DNA from: a virus
IMG/VR virus record: IMGVR_UViG_3300027973_000147
Coordinates: 1-32,890 of that record
Length of the DNA stretch: 32,890 bases
Reading direction: 5' to 3' (one strand)
The position numbers and the translations under genes were made by a program. Below are positions 24,574 to 32,890 of this stretch, in pieces (position 1 is the stretch's first letter; the number at the start of each line of letters is the position of its first letter). The notes under the pieces were generated by a model that saw only the letters and a program-made list of their open reading frames with translations, did not search any database and was not told where the DNA came from.

Positions 24574-27500
24574 ATGGCGGATAGTTGGCAAGCGGGATAT
24601 GACACCCTTCTTAAACAGATGGGTGCGGTTCAAGGGAAAGCGGACGTTTACAAAAATGCGTCCCCTCTGTCCGCCGATACGCACATGCAAAACATTGCCA
24701 AAATTTTGGCAAAAGATTATGGTATTACCAGTATTGGTGATATCGGTGTGCGGTATGAAACTCGCCCTGCTTATGAAACAGGAAGCGATGAATCTCGCAC
24801 GATCATCCCAGAAGAACAACTACCGGTATACTATAACAAAAACAATCCTGACCAAATAATTTCCGCCTATAACAAAAAGTTTGGTTCTGAGAACGAAGGC
24901 GAAGGATTTAGCGAATATAATTTTCAGCCGGTTTCAGACGGGAAAGGTGGCACAATTGCCTTGCCTGTTCAGCAATATAGCAAATCTGGGATAGGCGCAC
25001 TTGCCCAAGATCTTGGGCCGGTTATGTCTGTGGTCAATCTAGCACTTATGGCTGAAGGGGTTCCACCCCTTTACGTAGCCGCAGGTAACGTAGCATTCCA
25101 AGGTGCCGCTGGGAACATCCATAATATTGGAGATGTACTACGAACCGCAGCGCCCGTTTTGGTTGGTGGCCCCGGAATTTTGGGTGATGCAGCTAAAGTC
25201 TATATGGCGTACGACGCCTTTGATAAAGGTAATGTACTTAGTGGGCTGTCTAGCCTCGCCAGCGCCGCTGGTATAGGTGGGTTGGCTAGTGAACTTCGAT
25301 TTATTGCCGCAATAAAAGATGGAAACTTACCCGGAGCGTTGACAGCTTTCGGTGGTATGTTCAATATTCCGCTAAAAGATGATTTAGGGAAGATAATTAA
25401 AGATGCAGATGGTGTAGTTCAAACAATAGGGAATTTTAAAATTGCTGGGGGGGCCGACGACTATATTACTGTGAAAGATGTAGTACAGGGCGCAAGTATT
25501 GCTGCCAACTTATTGTCTAGCAAACCAAATTACGGGCTGGCTATTCAGATGGCCGGGGACCTTGCTACCAGTAAAGACACAATTCTAGCGGGTAGAGCTG
25601 TATCTTTATTGGAAGCGGTCGCTTCTGAGAATCCCAGTGCTATTAACAATGCGGTTCTTAGCCTCGCTGGTCAGGTTAATAAGAAAGCTCCCGGCTCGGC
25701 CCCAATTGAAAACAGAACCGCAAATGCTGCGATTGCTGCGGCGACTGCACCTGATACTTCTGCTGCGGCTAACCAAGCCATAGCCAACGCGGACCCACTA
25801 AGTAATCTCACTGCAACAGATCTTGTAGCTAGAAACGCAGGGAACCAACTCACACAAGAACAAATTGCGGAGTTAAATGTTGCAAACGCCAGCGGTCTTC
25901 TTCAAGCAGACTTAGGTACAGGTGCTAAGTTAGGTACCGTAAATGTTACCGGGTCAACCCCTTCTTTTGTAAATGACGACACGATAACAGCGGGGGATAT
26001 AAAGTTAACGTCCCCAATTAGTCAACTTACGGCTAATCAAATTGCTGCACTTACCTCTACCAATTTAACCTCTTTAAATACCAAAGTTGCCCCCGCACTA
26101 ACCTCTGTACAAGTTACGGGTCAGAAAGAAGCTATTGGTTTAAATGATGACACTCTGACGGATACAGGTATAAAAGATACTACTGGTGGAAAAAAAGTAA
26201 CTCTTACGTCTGCTCAAATAGCCGCGCTTACCTCCGGGAATCTTACGTCTGCTCAAATAGCCGCACTAGACACCAAGGCTACTAATACGTTAGATACCGT
26301 AACAGTCAGGGCTACAGCAGATCTTATTGGTGCGAATAACGACACATTGACGGATACAGGCACAAAAACCACTTCGCAGATAACTAAGCTTACGTCTAGT
26401 CAGGTAGACGTAATTTCAACAGATAAAATCACCACGCTTTCAACAGATAAAATCACCACGCTTTCAACAGATAAAATTACTACGCTTCCAACAGATAAAA
26501 TCACCACCCTCACTTCTAATCAAATCGCTACCGGTACATCAGGGTCAACTGTTCTTACGTCCGACCAAATTGGTGCCATAACTACAACGCCAGCTCGTGG
26601 ACTGCAAGCACTACCGACTTCTGAAGCACGGTATTGGCGTCAGACTGGGGCACAGGGAACTGGTGGCAAAGGTGGTGTTAGGTTCTTTGACTGGTACGAT
26701 ACGCCTGAAAACAGGACAATGGCCCCCCCTGCAATGACGACGGCGACTTTTGGGGCGTTAACATCTCAACAGGTACCTATTTTAAAAGGTGGTGGTAAAG
26801 TGAAAGATCTATCTTCAAACGAAATGGTGCAGCATTTTGCTGGCGGCGGGGTATCTACTTCGCCTTCAGAGGATATCGGACATCTCCTGTGGCGTGTTGG
26901 TATAAACCGATATATGGCAGATGGTACGCGGACCGACGATTACGCCAGAATGGAAATTGATGAGGCTGCAACCATACTGCGAAGCTATGGTATAAACCCT
27001 ACCGGAATGCACGCAAGAACAGTGGCTAATGAAATACGAAAATTATTTCCTGATGTTCCCCATATTACAGTTATGGGTGATTTCGTATCTCCGCAATCCG
27101 CTACAGGTGGTGGTGCGACGGGAGGTGGTACAACGACAGGTGGAACTACAGGAATTGCAGGAATTGCGGGGACTACGGGGGCCGCAGGAACGGCTGGAGC
27201 GGGGAAATCGCTTAGCGTAATAAGTCATACTATTGCTCAATCTGCGCTATCAAGTAAGGGCCTTGATCCGTCAAAAATGTCTTATGCGCAGATGTCGGCT
27301 GAATTAGAGAAATTATATCCCGGTGAGAAGTTTAATATTGTTACGGACACCGGAACTACAAAAACTACAGGAACCACAGGCGGAACCACAGGCGGAACCA
27401 CAGGCGGAACCACAGGCGGAACCACAGGCGGAACCACAGGCGGAACAACGACAGGAACTACAAGCCCGGCTACGCTTACATCCAGCCAACTTCTCGCATT

Positions 27501-28662
27501 AACCACGACTCCAGCGTTAGGTCTACAGTCATTGCCGACTTCTGACGTGCGTAAAGTAATATTACCAGCGCCGGTAACTACAACAGCGCCGGTAACTACA
27601 ACAGCACCGGTAACCACAACAACACCGGTAACTACAACAGCACCTGTAACTACAACAGCCACCGCTGCAACCGCCCCTACGGCAAAACAATATTTCAATC
27701 AAGCAACGAATCGATATTACACAGACCCTACCGGAACATGGCAACCCCCCGCCGGTTGGACTCAAACAGGACTAAAAGGCGGTGGCGAAGTGGAAACTAA
27801 ACATTTTGATGGCGGTGGGGATGTTAGTTACGGGTACGACTGGGCAGAAGATCCTAGCTACGCTGATTACAGTCTGGGGATAGACCCCGGAGTTATGAAC
27901 ACCGACTATTCTAATATTTTTGACTATGATACAGGAATTGACAGTACCGCTGCTGGCAATTTTAATTACGAAGAAGACACTCTTACCCCTGCGCAACGTG
28001 AAGACTTAAATAACGCGCGTTGGGAAAGCGGCTACTTTGGGACTGAAGAGGATATAGCTAAAAATTACGGGAACGAAGGTAGGGCATACTCGGGCGAGAA
28101 CGCTATAGACCCGGTAACGGGCAGTCCAATAAATGCAAAAGTTGGCGTCCCTACTAGATCTCTCAAACCCAACCCACTCAAAGGTTTAGCCGATGCGGCT
28201 AAAAAGAACCCAGACCTAATGAAGATGCTGCTGGCCGCTGGGCTTGGCGGTCTTCTTGGTTACGCAGGGCGTCCAAAAGGTTTTAACCCTAAGGGTATGC
28301 AGGGGGGTAGCCTTGGTCTTAGCCAAAGCCAAGTCCATGGCGCTCTCAAGGGTGTGCCGGTTCAACGTGCTGAAGGTGGTGAAATTGATGGTTACGCTGG
28401 AGGCGGTGGATTGCGTTACCTCAAAAGCGCAGAGGACGGCATGGCCGACAAGATTCCTGCTACCATTGACAACAAGCAACCGGCGAAACTTAGCGGTGGT
28501 GAGTTTGTAATCCCTGCCGACGTGGTATCTCATTTAGGAAACGGCAACTCTGAGGCCGGTGCTAAACAACTTTATGCCATGATGGACCGCATCCGTCACG
28601 CCCGCACCGGTAATAAAGAGCAGGGCAAGCAGATTAACCCGGCTAAATTTACGCCAAAATAA
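24574..28662 (+). CDS. Large repeat-rich virion or ejection protein
   Basis: This is a 1362-aa protein with ATG 24574 chosen over TTG 24556. A hydrophobic glycine/alanine region (about 140-240) may be membrane-active. Residues about 480-680 contain LTSxQIxAL repeats, then four tandem STDKITTL units, GGTT units and PVTTTA units. GG tags appear as KGGGKV (about 736), KGGGEV (about 1067) and EGGEIDGYAGGGG (about 1265). The C-terminal ~75 residues (KLSGGEFVIPADVVSHLGNG and following) are a conserved tail domain that I associate with aquatic-phage proteins. An internal or ejected role, or a tail-associated adhesin, is inferred. No enzyme motif is visible. Confidence 0.75.
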   Translation: MADSWQAGYDTLLKQMGAVQGKADVYKNASPLSADTHMQNIAKILAKDYGITSIGDIGVRYETRPAYETGSDESRTIIPEEQLPVYYNKNNPDQIISAYNKKFGSENEGEGFSEYNFQPVSDGKGGTIALPVQQYSKSGIGALAQDLGPVMSVVNLALMAEGVPPLYVAAGNVAFQGAAGNIHNIGDVLRTAAPVLVGGPGILGDAAKVYMAYDAFDKGNVLSGLSSLASAAGIGGLASELRFIAAIKDGNLPGALTAFGGMFNIPLKDDLGKIIKDADGVVQTIGNFKIAGGADDYITVKDVVQGASIAANLLSSKPNYGLAIQMAGDLATSKDTILAGRAVSLLEAVASENPSAINNAVLSLAGQVNKKAPGSAPIENRTANAAIAAATAPDTSAAANQAIANADPLSNLTATDLVARNAGNQLTQEQIAELNVANASGLLQADLGTGAKLGTVNVTGSTPSFVNDDTITAGDIKLTSPISQLTANQIAALTSTNLTSLNTKVAPALTSVQVTGQKEAIGLNDDTLTDTGIKDTTGGKKVTLTSAQIAALTSGNLTSAQIAALDTKATNTLDTVTVRATADLIGANNDTLTDTGTKTTSQITKLTSSQVDVISTDKITTLSTDKITTLSTDKITTLPTDKITTLTSNQIATGTSGSTVLTSDQIGAITTTPARGLQALPTSEARYWRQTGAQGTGGKGGVRFFDWYDTPENRTMAPPAMTTATFGALTSQQVPILKGGGKVKDLSSNEMVQHFAGGGVSTSPSEDIGHLLWRVGINRYMADGTRTDDYARMEIDEAATILRSYGINPTGMHARTVANEIRKLFPDVPHITVMGDFVSPQSATGGGATGGGTTTGGTTGIAGIAGTTGAAGTAGAGKSLSVISHTIAQSALSSKGLDPSKMSYAQMSAELEKLYPGEKFNIVTDTGTTKTTGTTGGTTGGTTGGTTGGTTGGTTGGTTTGTTSPATLTSSQLLALTTTPALGLQSLPTSDVRKVILPAPVTTTAPVTTTAPVTTTTPVTTTAPVTTTATAATAPTAKQYFNQATNRYYTDPTGTWQPPAGWTQTGLKGGGEVETKHFDGGGDVSYGYDWAEDPSYADYSLGIDPGVMNTDYSNIFDYDTGIDSTAAGNFNYEEDTLTPAQREDLNNARWESGYFGTEEDIAKNYGNEGRAYSGENAIDPVTGSPINAKVGVPTRSLKPNPLKGLADAAKKNPDLMKMLLAAGLGGLLGYAGRPKGFNPKGMQGGSLGLSQSQVHGALKGVPVQRAEGGEIDGYAGGGGLRYLKSAEDGMADKIPATIDNKQPAKLSGGEFVIPADVVSHLGNGNSEAGAKQLYAMMDRIRHARTGNKEQGKQINPAKFTPK
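26203..26264 (+). repeat. Exact 23-bp direct repeat of a LTSAQIAAL unit
   Basis: CTTACGTCTGCTCAAATAGC plus CGC occurs at 26203-26225 and again at 26242-26264, 39 bp apart. Each copy encodes LTSAQIAA. The 39-bp offset equals 13 residues, so the frame is kept. Confidence 0.85.
26416..26511 (+). repeat. Four 24-bp tandem units (STDKITTL)
   Basis: Four consecutive in-frame 24-bp units encode STDKITTL three times and PTDKITTL once. The DNA units are near-identical, indicating recent tandem expansion. Confidence 0.88.
27370..27441 (+). repeat. Six perfect 12-bp tandem units
   Basis: GGAACCACAGGC occurs six times without mismatch, encoding Gly/Thr (GTTG) units. Imperfect copies flank the array, which makes it a candidate variable-number repeat. 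Confidence 0.93.
27568..27657 (+). repeat. Five 18-bp tandem units (APVTTT)
   Basis: Five near-identical 18-bp units of type GCGCCGGTAACTACAACA encode APVTTT repeats, a flexible linker-like tract. Confidence 0.9.
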
Positions 28663-28671
28663 GGAATCATC

Positions 28672-29673
28672 ATGGGCGATCCAGTAGCTACAGGCGTAAG
28701 AGAAAATACCGTATCAGATTGGGCTGCTCCCGTTGTAGGGGGCATTGTCAATGCTGCGGTTGACTTTGCTGCAAACCCTTATCAAGTCTACGGCGGCAAT
28801 CTAGTTGCCGGTCCTTCGGCGCTTCAAAGCTCAGCGTTTTCGGGGATTCAAAATCTAACTGTGCCAAACATGGCGCAGACCAACGCTGGCACTAACATGC
28901 AGGACGTGTATAGGGGTGCGGCTACCCAACCTGCGTACACGGGGACGACGTTCACGTCTAACACGTCGGGGATCAACAATCAGTTTGATCAAAAAGCGCT
29001 TGACAGTTACATGAACCCGTACCTGTCGACAATTCTGAATCCTCAACTTGCGGAAGCTAGGCGCAACGCAAATATTCAGCAGATGCAGAATCAAGCGAGC
29101 ATGATCAAGGGTGGGGGATTTGGCGGGGGTGGCGGTAACTTACTTGCTGCGGAAAACCAGCGCAATCTGGGGACCAAACTTGCCGACATTACCGGTAAAG
29201 GGTACGACACCGCGTACACCCAAGCACTGGGTCAATACAACACCGACCAAGACCGTCTGCTTAAAGCACTGGGCGAGAAACAAAATGCGTCAGAGTTTGG
29301 CGCAAAACAAGGTCTTGATTATCTCAAGCTTGCGGGGGATACGGCTCAGAACCAAGGTGCATTTGGTAACCAGCTTGCTGACCGACAGTTGGCAGCTAAC
29401 CTCCAACGAGCGGATCTTGGTAGTATCCAGCGTGACATTACCCAGCAAGGGCTGACTTCTGATTACAACATCTGGAAAGAACAGCGGGATTATCCGAAGA
29501 CTCAGATTGAATTCCTCAATAACGTCATGAAGAACTACCCAATGACCACCACCAATGAGTACGGCGAGCCTACTTCCGCTCTGAATTCTACTGTTGGCGG
29601 TGCGCTGACTGGCCTTAGTGTTGCTGAACGAATTGCTCAATTGGGCGGCACTACGACTACGCCTCCGAAATAA
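28672..29673 (+). CDS. Internal virion/ejection protein candidate
   Basis: This 333-aa Gln/Asn/Ala-rich protein has a short glycine cluster (KGGGFGGGGGN, about 146-156) and predicted helices throughout. YMNPYLSTILNPQLAEARRN and LLAAENQRNLGTKLADITGK resemble patterns in internal proteins of aquatic short-tailed phages. There is no enzyme motif. It lies between two larger ejection-type genes. The function is inferred from context and pattern. Confidence 0.7.
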   Translation: MGDPVATGVRENTVSDWAAPVVGGIVNAAVDFAANPYQVYGGNLVAGPSALQSSAFSGIQNLTVPNMAQTNAGTNMQDVYRGAATQPAYTGTTFTSNTSGINNQFDQKALDSYMNPYLSTILNPQLAEARRNANIQQMQNQASMIKGGGFGGGGGNLLAAENQRNLGTKLADITGKGYDTAYTQALGQYNTDQDRLLKALGEKQNASEFGAKQGLDYLKLAGDTAQNQGAFGNQLADRQLAANLQRADLGSIQRDITQQGLTSDYNIWKEQRDYPKTQIEFLNNVMKNYPMTTTNEYGEPTSALNSTVGGALTGLSVAERIAQLGGTTTTPPK

Positions 29674-29682
29674 GGACTAGAT

Positions 29683-31452
29683 ATGGGACCGACACTTGAA
29701 GAGACCCGCCGCGACCTGCGGTACATGCCGACCCAGTATCTGACGCAAGTTGCTCAGAGTCCTAACGACCGGGTTATTGGTGATATCCCCCTAAAAACTT
29801 TAGCGGGGTTGGAGTTGAGCCGCCGTGCGCAAATGCAGAACGAGTTAGCCGCTATGAACGCGCCTAATCCTCAGATGCCTACGGTGCTTGCTTCAACCGT
29901 CCAGTCGCTTAGCCCACAGCCCCAGCAAGGCATGATGCCGCCTCAACAACCGATGCCGCAACAGGCTGCGCCTCAACCACAACAGCCGCCAGCACCTCCT
30001 CCCCAACCGCAACCCCAGCAGCAACAGCAACCACCGCAAGCAAAGCCTAATCCCATTATGGGACTACCTGCTATGCAAGGGCCGAAGAAGATGGCCGGGG
30101 GTGGGGTCATTGCGTTTGCTGAAGGATCAAAAGAACCTATACCCAGTCAATACGCTGGTTGGGAAAATCTTGTATTGGGCTCGGATAAAGAACAACCCGA
30201 GAACAAAGACTTTAGCCCCCTTGTTGACCCCCGTGCGTACCCACGTCCACCTAAAGAGGAAAAGAAAGTACCACCTGCCGTCAAAGATGACGCTAAGAAA
30301 GACGAAGGTAAACCCAAAATCATCAAAGTCCCAGATCAAGCTAGTGGGTTAGCCGAACTCGCAAGAATTGCAGGGGGTATAGGTGGCGGTGGTGGGTTTG
30401 GTGGCCGTGGTAGTGGTGGTAGTGAACTTTCTGCCGCCGCTAAAAGACTTGCGGACTTTAGTGAGAGGGAAACCCCCGAACAGCAGGCATACAGAGCAAG
30501 TGCTCTTAAACGCGCCCAAGAGTTTGAAAATTACAAATCTCCCGCTATGTCGGAAGCGCAGCGTGAAGCTCTAGAAGAGAAACAATATAATAAGTACCAA
30601 GCGCGTTCTAAACCCCACTTCGACATGATGCAAAAGCTGATTGACGAAGAAAAAGCTGCGAACAACGCTGGTAAAGAAAGCGAATTTTATCAAATGCTGG
30701 GTAAGATGGGCGGCGCGTTGATGTCTAGCCGTGGTGCATTTGGCCCTGCGCTGGGCCGAGCCGTAGGTGAAGGTATTGACTACGCGGATAAAGCAGACGC
30801 TGCCCGTGCCGCCGCTGAGCGTTTGCGCCGTCAAGCTCAGATGGATCTTCTTAAAGCTCGCATGGCTGACGAAAAAGGCGATCAAAAATCTGCCCAAGAC
30901 TATATAAATGAGCACGACCGCAATATGCGGGATGCAGCTAGACTTGAGTTAGACGCAAAGAAAGCCAGCACGGAAATGCTCAAAGATGTTGCCGGGGCTG
31001 ATACTAAACGGCAGATTGAAGGCGCTAAACTGAGTAATGCGTTCGATATTGCTAGTATGAGAAACCAGCACGCGCTTGAAAAAGCTGGGCTTACTAACCA
31101 GATGGGTTTGATGAATCTTGCCTTGCGTATGCAAGGAATGGAAGATAAAAATCGCCCTACGATCTCAGATGTAGCCAAAGCAGAAGAACTTGCGGATAAA
31201 AAATTTATGGACTTTAAGCGTAGCCCCGAGGCAATGAAGTACATTTCTAGTATGGAAGAACTTGGTGGGGATAATCTCCTAAAAGCCGTTAATATGGGTA
31301 CTATGAAACCTGATAATCCTAAATTTTTAGCTGCTGTTGAAGCTGCTAAAAAGGCATATATAAAGGATCTTCTTAAGGGTACTCGCACAAGTGGCGGGGG
31401 TTCGGGCGTAACAATGGGTACTGACTACGCAGCAAGTATTGGCGCACGATGA
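29683..31452 (+). CDS. Internal virion/ejection protein candidate, Pro/Gln-rich
   Basis: This 589-aa protein has a helical N-terminus, then a Pro/Gln-rich low-complexity segment at about 75-125 and a GG tag, KKMAGGGVIAFAEGSKEP (about 136-153). Long charged helices (about 250-470) may form a coiled coil. There is a glycine-rich patch GGIGGGGGFGGRGSGGSE near 231-248. There is no signal peptide and no catalytic motif. It ends as ATGA overlapping the next gene. The position and low complexity match ejection proteins, but this is inference. Confidence 0.7.
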   Translation: MGPTLEETRRDLRYMPTQYLTQVAQSPNDRVIGDIPLKTLAGLELSRRAQMQNELAAMNAPNPQMPTVLASTVQSLSPQPQQGMMPPQQPMPQQAAPQPQQPPAPPPQPQPQQQQQPPQAKPNPIMGLPAMQGPKKMAGGGVIAFAEGSKEPIPSQYAGWENLVLGSDKEQPENKDFSPLVDPRAYPRPPKEEKKVPPAVKDDAKKDEGKPKIIKVPDQASGLAELARIAGGIGGGGGFGGRGSGGSELSAAAKRLADFSERETPEQQAYRASALKRAQEFENYKSPAMSEAQREALEEKQYNKYQARSKPHFDMMQKLIDEEKAANNAGKESEFYQMLGKMGGALMSSRGAFGPALGRAVGEGIDYADKADAARAAAERLRRQAQMDLLKARMADEKGDQKSAQDYINEHDRNMRDAARLELDAKKASTEMLKDVAGADTKRQIEGAKLSNAFDIASMRNQHALEKAGLTNQMGLMNLALRMQGMEDKNRPTISDVAKAEELADKKFMDFKRSPEAMKYISSMEELGGDNLLKAVNMGTMKPDNPKFLAAVEAAKKAYIKDLLKGTRTSGGGSGVTMGTDYAASIGAR

Positions 31453-32890
31453 AAATAGTAAATGTTCCCGGCGCAGGTCCGTTAGGTTTTAAAGACACGG
31501 ACTCTGATGAATTTATTTATGCAACTATTGCAAAAATTCAAGACCGCCTGAAACAGATTGACTTAGAGACTCGCCCAGACCCAAGGGATATCCCTCTTGG
31601 ACGGCAGTTTACTAATTCTCTTAAACGGGGAATTGGTGGGCTCGGTGCTACCGGCAGTGAGGCTATGGGTCTTGGGGCGTCTGCGCTAGGGTTTGATGAA
31701 GCCGCCACTAGATATTTGGAAACGGGTAAGGCAAAGCGCCAAGAGCTTGAAGAGCAATACCCTACGTCTTTTTCATCCGTTGATAAAGTCCGTGGCATTT
31801 CAGATATACCCGGATTTATTGCAGAGTCTGTCGGTGAAAACGTAGGCAACCTAGGGTTGATGGCGCTGACCGGAGGGGCTGGCTCTCTCGCTGCGCGTGG
31901 GCTTGCCAAAGGTGCTGTTGAAGCGGCGGCTGCTCGTGCTGCGGCGCAACGTGGTCTGGCTGGGGAGGCGGCTGAAGCATATGCTACCCGCCTAGGTAAC
32001 CGACTCGCTCCCGCTGCCAGAGCCAAAGCTGGGGATACTGGCCTGAGCGTTGGTATCGGTACAGGTAGTTTTGGTATTAACGCGCCTGAATCTTTTGCGG
32101 GTATTTACGAAGAGACCGGCGGGGAACTAAGACCCGGACTTGCTTTTGGTGCTGGCGGGATTAAAGCCATCCTTGATGGTGCTCTTCCTGCACGGTTGAT
32201 GCGTCAGCTAGGAGCACGTGGACAAGCCGAAGTAGCAAAAGAACTTGCTGAACGATCCACCATCGTGCCAGAGAGTTTCAAGTTGCGGCTGGCTAAAGAA
32301 ATTAGTAAAACCGCTGCTACTGAGAGTACCACTGAAGCTGTCCAAGAATCAGTCGACATCATCGCAGAACAACTTGCTGGCGCTCCGGGTGGGTTCTCTG
32401 ATCCTAAGAATGTAGACCGGCTATTGACCGCCGCTGCCAAGGGTGCGGCTGCTGGTACAGTTATTGGTACTCCGGGCGCTTTGGTTCAGACGATGCGGGA
32501 GACCCCCGCAAAAGAGCCTGAGCTACCACTCAACGAGACTAAACTTGCTGGATCTGTTGGCCCCGGCCCCGCTGAGAATCTTGCAGCGGCTATGCAGAAG
32601 CGCAAAGCTAAAGAGGCTATTACCGAGGATGAGTTCCAACTGCTCGTCCAAAACGGTGTTCTCAAAGATAACCCGCAGACAAGAGCTTCGGTAAAATTTG
32701 CCGCCCCTTCAACTGATCCGTCTCTAGAAGAACAAACCAACGCGGCTACTGCAAGCGAAGCCATACAGAATGACGAAGTAGCAAACGCCGCTATGGCGCA
32801 AGCTGCATTGCAGCAAGCACAACAACAGAATCAACAAAACGACCAAGTACGCCAAAATGCGCTGGCCCAAGCGCAAGCAGCTAATGAACA
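31449..32890 (+). CDS. Large internal/ejection protein, 3' truncated
   Basis: ATG 31449 overlaps the upstream stop (ATGA), and the frame stays open to the window edge, giving at least 480 residues. It begins MKIVNVPGAGPLGFKDTDSD. Residues about 52-75 (NSLKRGIGGLGATGSEAMGL) and 125-165 are Gly/Ala-rich amphipathic stretches. SFGINAPESFAGIYEETGG (about 205-223) and ATESTTEAVQESVDIIAEQL (about 290-309) resemble patterns in very large phage virion proteins that are ejected into the host. The visible end is a Gln/Ala-rich coiled-coil region. Enzymatic domains, if any, would be downstream. Confidence 0.8.
   Translation, partial: MKIVNVPGAGPLGFKDTDSDEFIYATIAKIQDRLKQIDLETRPDPRDIPLGRQFTNSLKRGIGGLGATGSEAMGLGASALGFDEAATRYLETGKAKRQELEEQYPTSFSSVDKVRGISDIPGFIAESVGENVGNLGLMALTGGAGSLAARGLAKGAVEAAAARAAAQRGLAGEAAEAYATRLGNRLAPAARAKAGDTGLSVGIGTGSFGINAPESFAGIYEETGGELRPGLAFGAGGIKAILDGALPARLMRQLGARGQAEVAKELAERSTIVPESFKLRLAKEISKTAATESTTEAVQESVDIIAEQLAGAPGGFSDPKNVDRLLTAAAKGAAAGTVIGTPGALVQTMRETPAKEPELPLNETKLAGSVGPGPAENLAAAMQKRKAKEAITEDEFQLLVQNGVLKDNPQTRASVKFAAPSTDPSLEEQTNAATASEAIQNDEVANAAMAQAALQQAQQQNQQNDQVRQNALAQAQAANE

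Noticed and set aside
27370-27657. CRISPR-like repetition
   Set aside because: The units are directly adjacent, lack spacers and stay in frame in a protein gene, so they are coding tandem repeats.
1-32890. tRNA, insertion sequence or lysogeny genes
   Set aside because: No cloverleaf, transposase, integrase or repressor pattern was seen on either strand by reading. A tRNAscan and ISfinder search would be decisive.

Overview
The window is part of the late (virion and lysis) region of a tailed double-stranded DNA bacteriophage, probably from an uncultured aquatic phage of a Gram-negative host. All credible genes lie on the + strand, are tightly packed and often share ATGA, GTGA or TAATG stop/start junctions. 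The window enters inside a small terminase gene and leaves inside a large ejection-type gene. The P22-like portal, the SU10-type adaptor, the P22 gp10-like nozzle and the lack of a long tail-tube/tape-measure gene set point to a short-tailed (podovirus-like) particle. That morphotype and the host are inferences. No integrase, replication, tRNA, IS or CRISPR feature was seen.

Layout. (1) 2-8004, head module: small terminase end, large terminase, portal, a 65-aa gene, a GroES-like co-chaperonin, scaffold, a conserved 152-aa protein, a capsid-decoration candidate and the major capsid protein. It ends in a strong UUCG-loop terminator (8027-8051), followed at once by an extended -10 promoter candidate. 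(2) 8166-11564, first fibre module: two small beta-rich proteins, a fibre-like protein, a predicted seven-bladed beta-propeller and a small helical protein. (3) 11567-16662: a basic DUF6321-like protein, an endonuclease VII, a membrane-anchored coiled coil, and a run of small, basic, translationally coupled genes with recurring glycine/arginine tags. It includes the head-tail connector candidates and an easily missed 58-aa gene. (4) 16662-20392, second fibre module: two beta-rich structural proteins, a protein made of 20-residue repeats, a long tail fibre and its assembly chaperone. The fibre tip and chaperone are strikingly AT-rich and look swapped in. (5) 20489-22122: an acidic small protein, a second endonuclease VII, a GH108 endolysin and a 3TM-type holin. 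(6) 22122-32890: tail nozzle, a small fibre-tip-like protein and four large proteins that resemble ejected internal virion proteins. One of these is 1362 aa and carries several tandem-repeat tracts.

The genes work together in an order that follows assembly: terminase packages DNA through the portal into a scaffold-built capsid, perhaps folded with host GroEL and the phage GroES. The connector and nozzle close the head, fibres bind the host, ejection proteins would help DNA entry, and holin plus endolysin release progeny. The least explained elements are the GG/AQRGKTKGR tag shared by at least seven proteins, the propeller protein, and a perfect 12-bp inverted repeat inside the portal gene. 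I cannot claim a wholly new system from sequence alone. These are the best candidates for undescribed biology.
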